Part shown: positions 1 through 5,473 of the stretch, one piece after another
How the letters are laid out: the number at the start of each line of letters is the position of its first letter
How positions within the stretch are numbered: the stretch's first letter is position 1
NCBI GenBank assembly: GCA_017648425.1
Contig: JAGCJD010000142.1
Coordinates: 1-5,754, forward strand
Origin: Clostridia bacterium
Lineage (GTDB): Bacteria; Bacillota; Clostridia; Oscillospirales; CAG-272
DNA length: 5,754 nucleotides
Direction of reading: 5' to 3'
The notes under the pieces: generated by a model
What the model was told of the DNA's origin: nothing
The model's database searches: none
Seen by the model: the letters and a program-made list of their open reading frames with translations, nothing else
Translations under genes and position numbers: made by a program

Positions 1-1224
1 AAAAAGGTTTGATCCCTTAACTATCAGTAGCTCGTTAGCGTCAAGATACGGCACTCCTCCGTCATATTCGACATCGGGATTTGACAAATAGTAATCCATT
101 GTTTCATATACTATGTCAATCGAACGCAATGTAACAACACTGCCCCTGAGAACATAAACGCAGTACTCTCCGCCAACCTTATGAACCGCAGTTTTTGGAA
201 CATATATTCCCGAAAACGAGCTCACCTCAATGCTTACGCTTTGACATCTGTCAAAAACAAAATCCTCAGGCAATCGGTCTGCATAAAAGACGAGCAGATT
301 TCCGCCATAAACATCGTCTTCAACTATTTGAGTAAGCCTCATTGGTATCGTGGCGTTTCCGTTTTCAATAAAATTAAATCTGTATATATTATCCTCTTTA
401 AAATATTGAGTTGAAACGGAAGACATTTTGATAACAAATCTCCACTCACTATTACTTGCAAGCTTACCGTAAGCTTGTGTCGTTGCAAGCGTGCTTGGTT
501 TTTTATCTTCTGTTAAGGAATAAAATGTTCTTGCTGTAAGATTATCGGCCGCATCGGTCGTAAAATATTCCTCATATCCATCGGCATACGAATAAAAATA
601 TCCGCTGTCCGAGGCGTATTCGGTAATACTTTCTCCGCCCGCGGTCAAAAGATTAGTTCTCCGCTCGGTCATTTCCGTGTATGTGTTATCTACGGGTGTG
701 TTTTCGTCAGTGATGATACTGTGGCAGTTCATATTGAGCAAAAGCTTGTCCGCTTGTGCCGAAATGCTTCCCGTATCTCCCGATGCCAACGCCTTTGCCA
801 AAGAATAGTACGCGTCTGAGATATTGGAGTTTATTTCAGGCAGGTCTGCAAGTGTTTTACCCGAACTAACGCTCTGTTCAAGAATGGCAATTTTTTTATC
901 AAAATAGCCTACCATGCTCTTGGAAGCATCACTGCCATTTTCACCTACATCAGCAAGCGCCTCGCCAACAGACACCTTTGCTCCGTCCTTTTTGAAATAG
1001 TCTGCCACTCCGTAATTATCCGAATACAAAACAATTTCATCACGAAAAATATATCCCTTACCGTCCAAAACGGTTTTCTCTGTGCTGATACCCGTTGTAA
1101 TAGTTGATATATCCTCTCCAAAAAGACTTACTACATGGTAAATAGAGTACGCAATTATGGCTATACCGAGCACAAGTCCGCCTATGCGTTGCAACAAAAC
1201 TCCAGCTTTTGCTTTTTCTGCCAT
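1..1224 (-). CDS. HlyD-like membrane-anchored adaptor protein (3' end off the left edge)
   Basis: The frame is open for 408 codons from the ATG at 1224 to the window edge, where it ends in VKGSNLF without a stop. The family usually ends a few residues after such a motif, so very little is missing. The N-terminus is short and Lys-rich, followed by one hydrophobic segment (about residues 9-34, GGLVLGIAIIAYSIYHVVSLF), consistent with a single-pass anchor with the rest outside the membrane. Residues about 57-91 (GYIFRDEIVLYS, then KKDGAKVSVGEALADV) resemble the lipoyl/barrel hairpin of HlyD-type adaptors. A polar helical middle part follows, then a C-terminal barrel-like stretch (GIYVPKTAVH, YCVYVLRGSVVTLRSIDIVYE). 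The start follows an AAAGGAA ribosome binding site. Family members are usually annotated as efflux periplasmic adaptor subunits, but no transporter partner is visible here, so an efflux role is unproven. It is the last visible gene after queA-miaA. Confidence 0.85.
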   Translation of the reverse strand, partial: MAEKAKAGVLLQRIGGLVLGIAIIAYSIYHVVSLFGEDISTITTGISTEKTVLDGKGYIFRDEIVLYSDNYGVADYFKKDGAKVSVGEALADVGENGSDASKSMVGYFDKKIAILEQSVSSGKTLADLPEINSNISDAYYSLAKALASGDTGSISAQADKLLLNMNCHSIITDENTPVDNTYTEMTERRTNLLTAGGESITEYASDSGYFYSYADGYEEYFTTDAADNLTARTFYSLTEDKKPSTLATTQAYGKLASNSEWRFVIKMSSVSTQYFKEDNIYRFNFIENGNATIPMRLTQIVEDDVYGGNLLVFYADRLPEDFVFDRCQSVSIEVSSFSGIYVPKTAVHKVGGEYCVYVLRGSVVTLRSIDIVYETMDYYLSNPDVEYDGGVPYLDANELLIVKGSNLF

Positions 1225-1251
1225 AATCTTTTCCTTTCATCGGATATACAT

Positions 1252-1280
1252 ATTATATTTTACCACAAAATCAACAAGAA
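1252..1280 (-). promoter_or_regulatory. Possible internal promoter for the adaptor gene
   Basis: The 46-base gap between miaA and the adaptor gene is AT-rich and contains an exact TATAAT on the minus strand (1252-1257). A poor -35 (TTCTTG, 1275-1280) lies 17 bases upstream, inside the last codons of miaA; TTGTTG (1272-1277) is an alternative at a spacing of only 14. The perfect -10 and the longer gap suggest the adaptor may be transcribed separately as well as by read-through from queA-miaA. AT-rich gaps often contain TATAAT by chance, so this stays tentative. Confidence 0.3.
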
Positions 1281-2224
1281 AAAAAGACCTCTGAAGCATT
1301 ATTTACAATATCTTCAAATGTTTTTTTGTTTTTGCTGTCACGCACCAAAAGCTTTGTCACATAATCCCTTGATGAAAACCATGTTATCTGTCGTTTGGCA
1401 TATCTTCTTGTAGCCATTTTAAGGATTTCGGTTGCCTCGACTAAGTCTTGATTACCCTCTATATACGGAATAATCTCCTTATATCCTATTGCCTGAGCGG
1501 CAGTCGAATTTGTTTTGAAAACGCCCTCGTCAAACAGCGTTTTTGTTTCCTCAACAAGCCCATTTGCAAGCATTATATCAACACGCTCGTCAATACGATC
1601 GTACAGTTCCTGCCTGTCCTCGTAAAACAGTCCTACGCACTTTATATTGAACCTCGGCTCACAAAGTCTGGATCTTTTGTCTATCTCACTCTTTTTTATA
1701 CCGCAAAGTCTGTATATTTCAATAGCTCTGGCGACTCGCTTTACATTGTTTGGGTGTATCTGCTCGGCGCTTTCCTCATCTATTTTCCTAAGCTCGTCAT
1801 GAAGCGCCTGTACTCCGTTCGCCCTTGCGAACTCAAGAAGCTCAGAGCGCAAGCCCTCATCGGTTATGCTTGGCTGAAAATCAGCGCCTCTGAGCAATGA
1901 ATCAAGATAAAGCCCCGTGCCTCCGCAGATAATAGGTAGTCTTCCTCTGCTGTGTATGTCCCTTATTACCTTATCTGCCATACTCACATAATCAGCGCAC
2001 GAAAACGCCTGTGTCGGCTCTGCTATATCTATCATGTGGTGTGGTACGGCGGAAAGCTCCTCAAAAGTTGGCTTTGCAGTTCCTATATCCATTCTTTTAT
2101 AAATCTGCATGGAATCGCAGGAAACTATCTCTCCACCATGTTTTTTAGCAAGAGCAAGAGCAAGGGCACTTTTTCCGCTTGCGGTCGCTCCCACAACGGC
2201 ATATACTGTAATTTTTTCTTCCAT
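1271..2224 (-). CDS. miaA: tRNA dimethylallyltransferase MiaA
   Basis: Cytoplasmic enzyme that transfers the dimethylallyl group of DMAPP to N6 of A37 in tRNAs reading UNN codons, making i6A37, which strengthens codon pairing. The 317-aa protein has the usual family length and all main motifs. These are the P-loop GATASGKS (residues 12-19), CDSMQIYKRMDIGTAKP (36-52) with the expected catalytic Asp37, PHHMID (61-66) and GGTGLYLDSLL (101-111). HPNNVKRVARAIEI (157-170), the DRQELYDRI segment (203-211), STAAQAIGYKEI (240-251) and the C-terminal TRRYAKRQITWF (272-283) follow. The ATG is preceded by AAAGGA (2230-2235), which overlaps the queA stop codon TAA, so translation is probably coupled to queA. 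Nine bases separate the two genes, indicating an operon. No truncation or missing key residue is seen. Confidence 0.97.
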   Translation of the reverse strand: MEEKITVYAVVGATASGKSALALALAKKHGGEIVSCDSMQIYKRMDIGTAKPTFEELSAVPHHMIDIAEPTQAFSCADYVSMADKVIRDIHSRGRLPIICGGTGLYLDSLLRGADFQPSITDEGLRSELLEFARANGVQALHDELRKIDEESAEQIHPNNVKRVARAIEIYRLCGIKKSEIDKRSRLCEPRFNIKCVGLFYEDRQELYDRIDERVDIMLANGLVEETKTLFDEGVFKTNSTAAQAIGYKEIIPYIEGNQDLVEATEILKMATRRYAKRQITWFSSRDYVTKLLVRDSKNKKTFEDIVNNASEVFFSC

Positions 2225-2233
2225 AACAATCCT

Positions 2234-3304
2234 TTACTCTATGAACATCGCGTCACCAAAGGAGAAAAATCTATATTTTTCTTCAACGGCTGTTTTATAC
2301 GCTGCCATTATATTTTCTTTATCGTAAAACGCAGAAATAAGCATTAAAAGCGTACTTTCGGGAAGGTGGAAATTAGTTATCAGCGCATCTACCGCTTTAA
2401 ATTTATATCCGGGGTATATAAATATCCCCGTATCTCCCGACATAGCAGGAATATAGCCATCCTCACGGGCAACACTTTCTATCGTACGGCACGAGGTAGT
2501 TCCAACGCAGATAAGTCTGCCGCCTCTTGCTTTTCGCTCATTGATTATTTTTGCGCTCTCCTCGCTCACGCTGAAAAACTCGGTGTGCATTACATGCTCC
2601 TCTATTCTTTCAGCCTTTACGGGACGGAATGTGCCAAGGCCTACATGAAGCATTACAGGCGCTATTGCAACGCCACGAGCTTTTATCCTCTCCAAAAGCT
2701 CTGTGGTAAAATGAAGTCCCGCAGTAGGAGCAGCGGCCGACCCCTCCTCTCTGGCATATACTGTCTGATATCTTTCGTTTTCCTTTAACTGCTCTGTTAT
2801 ATAAGGGGGGAGAGGCATAAGACCGATAACATTTAGTATCTCGTAAATATTTGCGTATTTCTCTCGGTCATAATCAAAGCGTACTACTCTGTTGCCCTCC
2901 TCCACAATGTCAATGACCTCAGATGTAAGCATACCGCCGCCGAACACAGAGCGCGAGCCTATTTTGGCGCGTTTTCCCGGCTTTACAAGAACCTCCCATG
3001 TGTCGAGTTCTCTTTGACGGAGCAAAAGAAGCTCGATCCTTGCTTCCTCGCTTCCCTCCTTATTACCGTAAAGCCGAGCGGGAATTACCTTTGAATCATT
3101 GACAACGAGAACATCGTTGGGGTTTAAGTAATCAATTATATCATAAAAGCTCTTGTGAATTATCGTGTTGTTTTCTCTGTCGAGCACCATAAGGCGTGAG
3201 TGATCTCTTTGCGCGCACGGATGCTGCGCTATAAGCTCCTCGGGAAGTTCATAATAAAAGTCGGAGGTTTTAAGCTCCGTTGGTTTTCTTTCGTTCGTAA
3301 TCAT
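2234..3304 (-). CDS. queA: S-adenosylmethionine:tRNA ribosyltransferase-isomerase QueA
   Basis: Cytoplasmic enzyme of queuosine biosynthesis. It transfers and rearranges the ribosyl part of SAM onto 7-aminomethyl-7-deazaguanine at position 34 of GUN-anticodon tRNAs, giving epoxyqueuosine. The 356-aa protein carries the family motifs from end to end: DFYYELPEELIAQHP (15-29), NDSKVIPARLYG (69-80), GLMPLPPYI (161-169), RYQTVYA (178-184), GSAAAPTAGLHFT (188-200), HVGLGTFRPV (220-229), CVGTTSCRTIES (266-277), TGIFIYPGY (292-300), NFHLPESTLLMLISAF (311-326) and YRFFSFGDAMFI (344-355). The start at 3304 has AAGGA seven bases upstream and there is no other ATG nearby. It gives about 11 extra residues before the usual LKTSDF beginning. 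It is the first gene of the leftward operon with miaA. No other queuosine genes are in the window. Confidence 0.97.
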   Translation of the reverse strand: MITNERKPTELKTSDFYYELPEELIAQHPCAQRDHSRLMVLDRENNTIIHKSFYDIIDYLNPNDVLVVNDSKVIPARLYGNKEGSEEARIELLLLRQRELDTWEVLVKPGKRAKIGSRSVFGGGMLTSEVIDIVEEGNRVVRFDYDREKYANIYEILNVIGLMPLPPYITEQLKENERYQTVYAREEGSAAAPTAGLHFTTELLERIKARGVAIAPVMLHVGLGTFRPVKAERIEEHVMHTEFFSVSEESAKIINERKARGGRLICVGTTSCRTIESVAREDGYIPAMSGDTGIFIYPGYKFKAVDALITNFHLPESTLLMLISAFYDKENIMAAYKTAVEEKYRFFSFGDAMFIE

Positions 3305-3324
3305 AAGGATTTCCTTAAATATTT

Positions 3325-3352
3325 ATTTAAATTTCATAAAACTTATTGACAG
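3325..3352 (-). promoter_or_regulatory. Candidate leftward promoter for queA-miaA
   Basis: The best minus-strand match in the divergent region is CTGTCA (3347-3352, four of six consensus bases) and TTAAAT (3325-3330, four of six) with a 16-base spacer. Transcription would start near 3318, leaving a very short leader that begins just before the AAGGA ribosome binding site at 3312-3316. The -35 falls on the same bases as the dapA -35 on the other strand. Both boxes are imperfect, so the true promoter could lie elsewhere between 3305 and about 3420. Confidence 0.25.
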
Positions 3353-3374
3353 ATAGAAAAAGTTATGCTATTAT
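3346..3374 (+). promoter_or_regulatory. Housekeeping-sigma promoter for the dapA-dapB leader
   Basis: A perfect TTGACA (3346-3351) and TATTAT (3369-3374, five of six) are separated by exactly 17 bases, in AT-rich surroundings. The expected transcription start is around 3380-3383, about 15-18 bases before the first riboswitch helix. This is the correct place to transcribe the whole leader and then dapA-dapB. It is the strongest promoter-like sequence I see in the window. Confidence 0.85.
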
Positions 3375-3397
3375 TATGTGGTAAGAACATATAATTT

Positions 3398-3564
3398 GGG
3401 TAGAGGTGCGTTGCACAACCGACCTGTGGCGTGGTCACCGCAGACCGTTCAAGTCACATAATCGAGGGTGTGGCGCCGAAGGTATGCCGTGCGGTGACGG
3501 CATTCGCTGGGCTGGTCGATTAATAGTCGTCAGACTGTCATCATTCTTTGATGGAGAGCTATCT
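3398..3564 (+). promoter_or_regulatory. Lysine riboswitch (L-box) aptamer, with an unusual P2 arm
   Basis: mRNA aptamer that binds lysine and controls dapA-dapB. Conserved blocks are visible in the family order: AGAGGTGCG (3402-3410), GCCGAAG (3475-3481), CTGGG (about 3507-3511), CTGTCAT (3535-3541) and TGGAGAGCTATC (3552-3563). Helices I can draw by hand: P1 3398-3403 with 3559-3564; P2 3408-3416 with 3468-3476 (9 pairs, three wobble); P2 tip GTGGTC/GACCGT (3431-3436 with 3443-3448); P3 ATGCCGT/ACGGCAT (3484-3490 with 3497-3503); P4 about 3512-3519 with 3527-3533; P5 CATCA/TGATG (3539-3543 with 3549-3553). The P3 loop GCGGTG (3491-3496) is the exact complement of CACCGC at the P2 tip (3436-3441), reproducing the L2-L3 kissing contact known for this class. 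The usual AAGAGTA/GAAAGG loop E part of P2 is not seen. Position before dapA supports the call. Confidence 0.92.
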
Positions 3565-3614
3565 GTTATTGTATTTTATGAGTACTATGCTTATATTATA
3601 TTACAATTTCAGCT
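3557..3614 (+). promoter_or_regulatory. Putative antiterminator of the lysine riboswitch
   Basis: A long interrupted hairpin can form between the aptamer and the terminator: AGCT (3557-3560) with AGCT (3611-3614), ATTGTA (3568-3573) with TACAAT (3602-3607), and TATGAG (3577-3582) with CTTATA (3590-3595), closed by a 7-nt loop. It would use part of the 3' strand of P1 and the 5' end of the terminator stem, so it cannot coexist with either. That is the arrangement expected for an OFF switch: without lysine this structure forms and transcription continues. The outer AGCT pairing is short and the pairing was done by hand, so the exact form is uncertain. Confidence 0.5.
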
Positions 3615-3640
3615 GGTTTTCAACCGGTTTTTTTGTTTTT
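3611..3640 (+). terminator. Riboswitch-controlled intrinsic terminator upstream of dapA
   Basis: AGCTGGTT (3611-3618) pairs with AACCGGTT (3622-3629) across a TTC loop, with two wobble pairs. The U-rich tract runs T7-G-T5 (3628-3640), its first two Ts doubling as the base of the stem. It lies 47 bases after the aptamer and 62 bases before the dapA start, so it would release the RNA before the coding region when lysine keeps P1 closed. Confidence 0.85.
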
Positions 3641-3702
3641 ATACAAATTGTTTAATATTTTTGTATGACCTCACGCGTTTGCGTGGGCGAAAGGGGTATA
3701 TT
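3641..3702 (+). promoter_or_regulatory. dapA translation-start leader: two hairpins and ribosome binding site
   Basis: After the terminator there is a weak AT hairpin, ATACAAA (3641-3647) with TTTGTAT (3660-3666). A GC-rich one follows: CTCACGC (3670-3676) with GCGTGGG (3681-3687) around a GTTT loop. The ribosome binding site GAAAGGGG (3689-3696) starts one base after the second hairpin and ends 6 bases before the ATG. This decides the dapA start. CCTC (3669-3672) could alternatively pair with GGGG (3693-3696), which would cover the ribosome binding site. Whether the hairpins regulate anything cannot be told from the sequence. Confidence 0.6.
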
Positions 3703-4596
3703 ATGAGTAAATTTAAGAAGACAATATTCACGGGAGCGGCAACCGCAGTCATCACTCCCTTTAAGAACGGAGCTATCGACTACGCTTCTTTTGACAAAAT
3801 TATAGAGGCGCAGATAGCAGGCGGCATCGATGCCTTGGTGGTAGCAGGAACAACGGGAGAAGCAGCTACGCTTACCCATGAGGAGCACTGCGAATGTATC
3901 AAGTACACTGTTGAAAAGGTTGCAGGCAGAGTGCCCGTTATTGCAGGAACAGGCTCAAACGACACAGCTTATGGCATAGAGCTTTCAAAATATGCGTGCG
4001 AGGTCGGTGCTGACGCTCTGCTCCTCGTTACTCCTTATTACAACAAAGCAACTCCAAAGGGACTTATTAAAAACTTTATTGAAACTGCCGAAGCTACCGA
4101 CAAGCCAATAATACTTTACAATGTTCCGTCAAGAACAGGCTGTAACATTTCTCTGCCTGTTTATAAGGAGCTTGCAAAGCACGAGCGCATCGTTGCCGTA
4201 AAGGAAGCTTCGGGAAACATCAGCGCGATAGCCGAGCTTATTGCCGAGTGTGGTGACAGCTTTGATGTTTATTCAGGCAATGACGACCAGATAGTACCCA
4301 TTATGTCCCTCGGCGGAAAGGGTGTTATCTCTGTTCTTACTAACATTTTACCCGAGCAGACGCACAAGCTATGCGAACATTGTCTTGACGGAAACTTCAA
4401 GGGCGCTGCCGATCTCCAACTTAAATATTTGCACCTAATAAACTCTCTTTTCTGCGAGGTCAATCCCGTACCTGTAAAGACAGCTATGGCTGAACTCGGT
4501 TACTGTGACATTGAAATGCGACTTCCCCTTTGCGAAATGGAGGACGCTAACAAGGCAAAGCTGATTTCCGCTATGAAGGCTCACGGAATTCTTTGA
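3703..4596 (+). CDS. dapA: 4-hydroxy-tetrahydrodipicolinate synthase DapA
   Basis: Cytoplasmic class I aldolase that condenses pyruvate with L-aspartate 4-semialdehyde, the first committed step of diaminopimelate/lysine synthesis. The 297-aa protein has the usual length and TIM-barrel motifs: FTGAATAVITPF (9-20), GTTGEAATLTHEEH (49-62), AGTGSNDT (81-88), TPYYNK (110-115), ILYNVPSRTG (137-146), VAVKEASGN (164-172) and YSGNDD (190-195). By family comparison Lys167 forms the Schiff base, Thr50, Tyr113 and Tyr139 form the proton relay, and Arg144 binds the semialdehyde carboxylate. The ATG at 3703 is chosen because of the GAAAGGGG site upstream and the normal family N-terminus. The same frame stays open back to a GTG at 3406, but that stretch is the riboswitch leader. 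Expression should fall when lysine is plentiful. dapB follows after 23 bases. Confidence 0.98.
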   Translation: MSKFKKTIFTGAATAVITPFKNGAIDYASFDKIIEAQIAGGIDALVVAGTTGEAATLTHEEHCECIKYTVEKVAGRVPVIAGTGSNDTAYGIELSKYACEVGADALLLVTPYYNKATPKGLIKNFIETAEATDKPIILYNVPSRTGCNISLPVYKELAKHERIVAVKEASGNISAIAELIAECGDSFDVYSGNDDQIVPIMSLGGKGVISVLTNILPEQTHKLCEHCLDGNFKGAADLQLKYLHLINSLFCEVNPVPVKTAMAELGYCDIEMRLPLCEMEDANKAKLISAMKAHGIL

Positions 4597-4619
4597 AATA
4601 CATAAAGGAAACAAAAACA

Positions 4620-5381
4620 ATGACTAATATAATTTTATGCGGTTGCGGCGGTAGAATGGGCGTTGCCGTTTCCGCATTGGTCGCTGAAAGAAATGATGTA
4701 AAAATAATTGCAGGCGTTGACATAAATATCTCTGCGGGCGCGCAAGCCTCAGGCTTTCCCGTATATCAATCAATAGGGGAGTTCACGCAAAAAGCAGATG
4801 TTATAATTGACTTTTCGCATCACTCTTCTCTTCCCTCTCTTCTCGAATATTCGGTAAAGACAAATACTCCGATAGTCGTTTGCACGACAGGTCACACTCA
4901 GGACGAAATACTTCTTATGCAAAAGGCTTCATCCAATGTTGCAGTTTTCTCCTCGGGTAATATGTCAATAGGCATTAATTTGCTTATTGAACTTTGCAAA
5001 AAAGCTTCTGACACATTGGGAATTGCATTTGATGTTGAGATAATAGAAAAGCATCACAACAAAAAGCTGGACGCTCCAAGCGGAACTGCTTTAATGATAG
5101 CAAACTCTATAAAGGATACTCGCGAGAATACCGAATATGTTTACGACAGACATTCTGAGCGCAGACAACGAAACTCCAATGAGATAGGCATACACTCTGT
5201 TAGAGGCGGAACTATCGTAGGAGAGCATGAAGTTATTTTTGCAGGCAACAATGAGATAATATCTCTTTCCCACACTGCAACTTCAAGAGAAATATTTGCT
5301 TCTGGCGCAGTTCGTGCGGCAGAATTCCTCTGTGGAAAGGCTGCGGGAATGTACGATATGTCAGATCTTATCAACTTATAA
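4620..5381 (+). CDS. dapB: 4-hydroxy-tetrahydrodipicolinate reductase DapB
   Basis: Cytoplasmic NAD(P)H-dependent reductase that converts the DapA product to tetrahydrodipicolinate. The 253-aa protein is typical for the shorter Gram-positive form. The N-terminal Rossmann part has the dinucleotide loop CGCGGRMG (7-14), AGVD (31-34) with an acidic residue at the end of strand 2, IDFSH (63-67) and CTTGH (88-92). The substrate part has SSGNMSIGINLL (111-122), EIIEKHHNKKLDAPSGTAL (140-158) and SVRGGTIVGEHEV (193-205). His145 and Lys149 fit the catalytic pair of the family, and the PSGTA loop binds substrate. The Asp at 34 would allow NADH use, an inference only. The ATG at 4620 follows AAAGGAA (4604-4610) with 9 bases spacing. 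It shares the dapA transcript and so its riboswitch control. Two hairpins follow the stop. Confidence 0.98.
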   Translation: MTNIILCGCGGRMGVAVSALVAERNDVKIIAGVDINISAGAQASGFPVYQSIGEFTQKADVIIDFSHHSSLPSLLEYSVKTNTPIVVCTTGHTQDEILLMQKASSNVAVFSSGNMSIGINLLIELCKKASDTLGIAFDVEIIEKHHNKKLDAPSGTALMIANSIKDTRENTEYVYDRHSERRQRNSNEIGIHSVRGGTIVGEHEVIFAGNNEIISLSHTATSREIFASGAVRAAEFLCGKAAGMYDMSDLINL

Positions 5382-5388
5382 ATATAAT

Positions 5389-5425
5389 AAAAAACGCTTG
5401 TCAGAGGCTCTGATAAGCGTTTTTT
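5389..5425. terminator. Bidirectional intrinsic terminator between dapB and the permease gene
   Basis: A 17-pair stem (5389-5405 with 5409-5425) with a GGC loop and a single G-T wobble at 5400/5414. The core is CGCTTGTCAGA against TCTGATAAGCG, flanked by six As on the left and six Ts on the right. On the plus strand the U tract ends dapA-dapB only 7 bases after the dapB stop. On the minus strand the same symmetry gives a T tract, so it can also end the convergent permease transcript. Confidence 0.93.
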
Positions 5426-5433
5426 ATATAGCT

Positions 5434-5473
5434 CGGGCAGTTCCAATACAGGAACTGCCCGATTTTGTTTTTA
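5434..5473 (+). terminator. Second hairpin with T-rich tail at the convergent junction
   Basis: A perfect 11-pair stem, CGGGCAGTTCC (5434-5444) with GGAACTGCCCG (5451-5461), loop AATACA, followed by ATTTTGTTTTTA. On the plus strand this is a good intrinsic terminator and a back-up to the one at 5389-5425. On the minus strand no T run follows directly, so there it would act only as a 3'-end stabilising hairpin before the bidirectional terminator. It ends 12 bases before the permease stop codon. Confidence 0.75.

Noticed and set aside
181..414. 77-codon plus-strand frame
   Set aside because: It is antisense to the adaptor gene, has no ribosome binding site and no recognisable content.
1058..1240. 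60-codon minus-strand frame starting at the ATG at 1240
   Set aside because: It overlaps the real adaptor gene out of frame; the ATG at 1224 gives a long frame with a membrane segment and barrel motifs.
1448..1900. 150-codon plus-strand frame
   Set aside because: It is antisense to miaA, whose motifs are intact; the translation shows no recognisable domain and there is no credible ribosome site.
1952..2788. Several plus-strand frames of 70-140 codons
   Set aside because: They lie antisense to miaA and queA and are explained by the base composition of those conserved genes.
3425..3444. Local hairpin CTGTGG/CCGCAG as the tip of P2
   Set aside because: It would hide CACCGC, which is exactly complementary to the P3 loop; the GTGGTC/GACCGT pairing leaves it free and matches the known architecture.
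3406..3702. In-frame 99-codon extension of dapA from a GTG at 3406
   Set aside because: It runs through the lysine riboswitch and the terminator, has no ribosome binding site at the GTG and does not resemble DapA; the ATG at 3703 has GAAAGGGG and matches the family N-terminus.
3305..3702. T-box leader, small protein gene or defence element in the divergent gap
   Set aside because: There is no T-box sequence and no small frame with a ribosome site; the gap is fully explained by the promoters, lysine riboswitch, terminator and dapA leader.
4593..4619. In-frame TTG start for dapB overlapping the dapA stop
   Set aside because: The AAAGGAA site lies downstream of this TTG, and the protein beginning MTNIILCGCGGRMG from 4620 fits the family; the extra nine residues do not.
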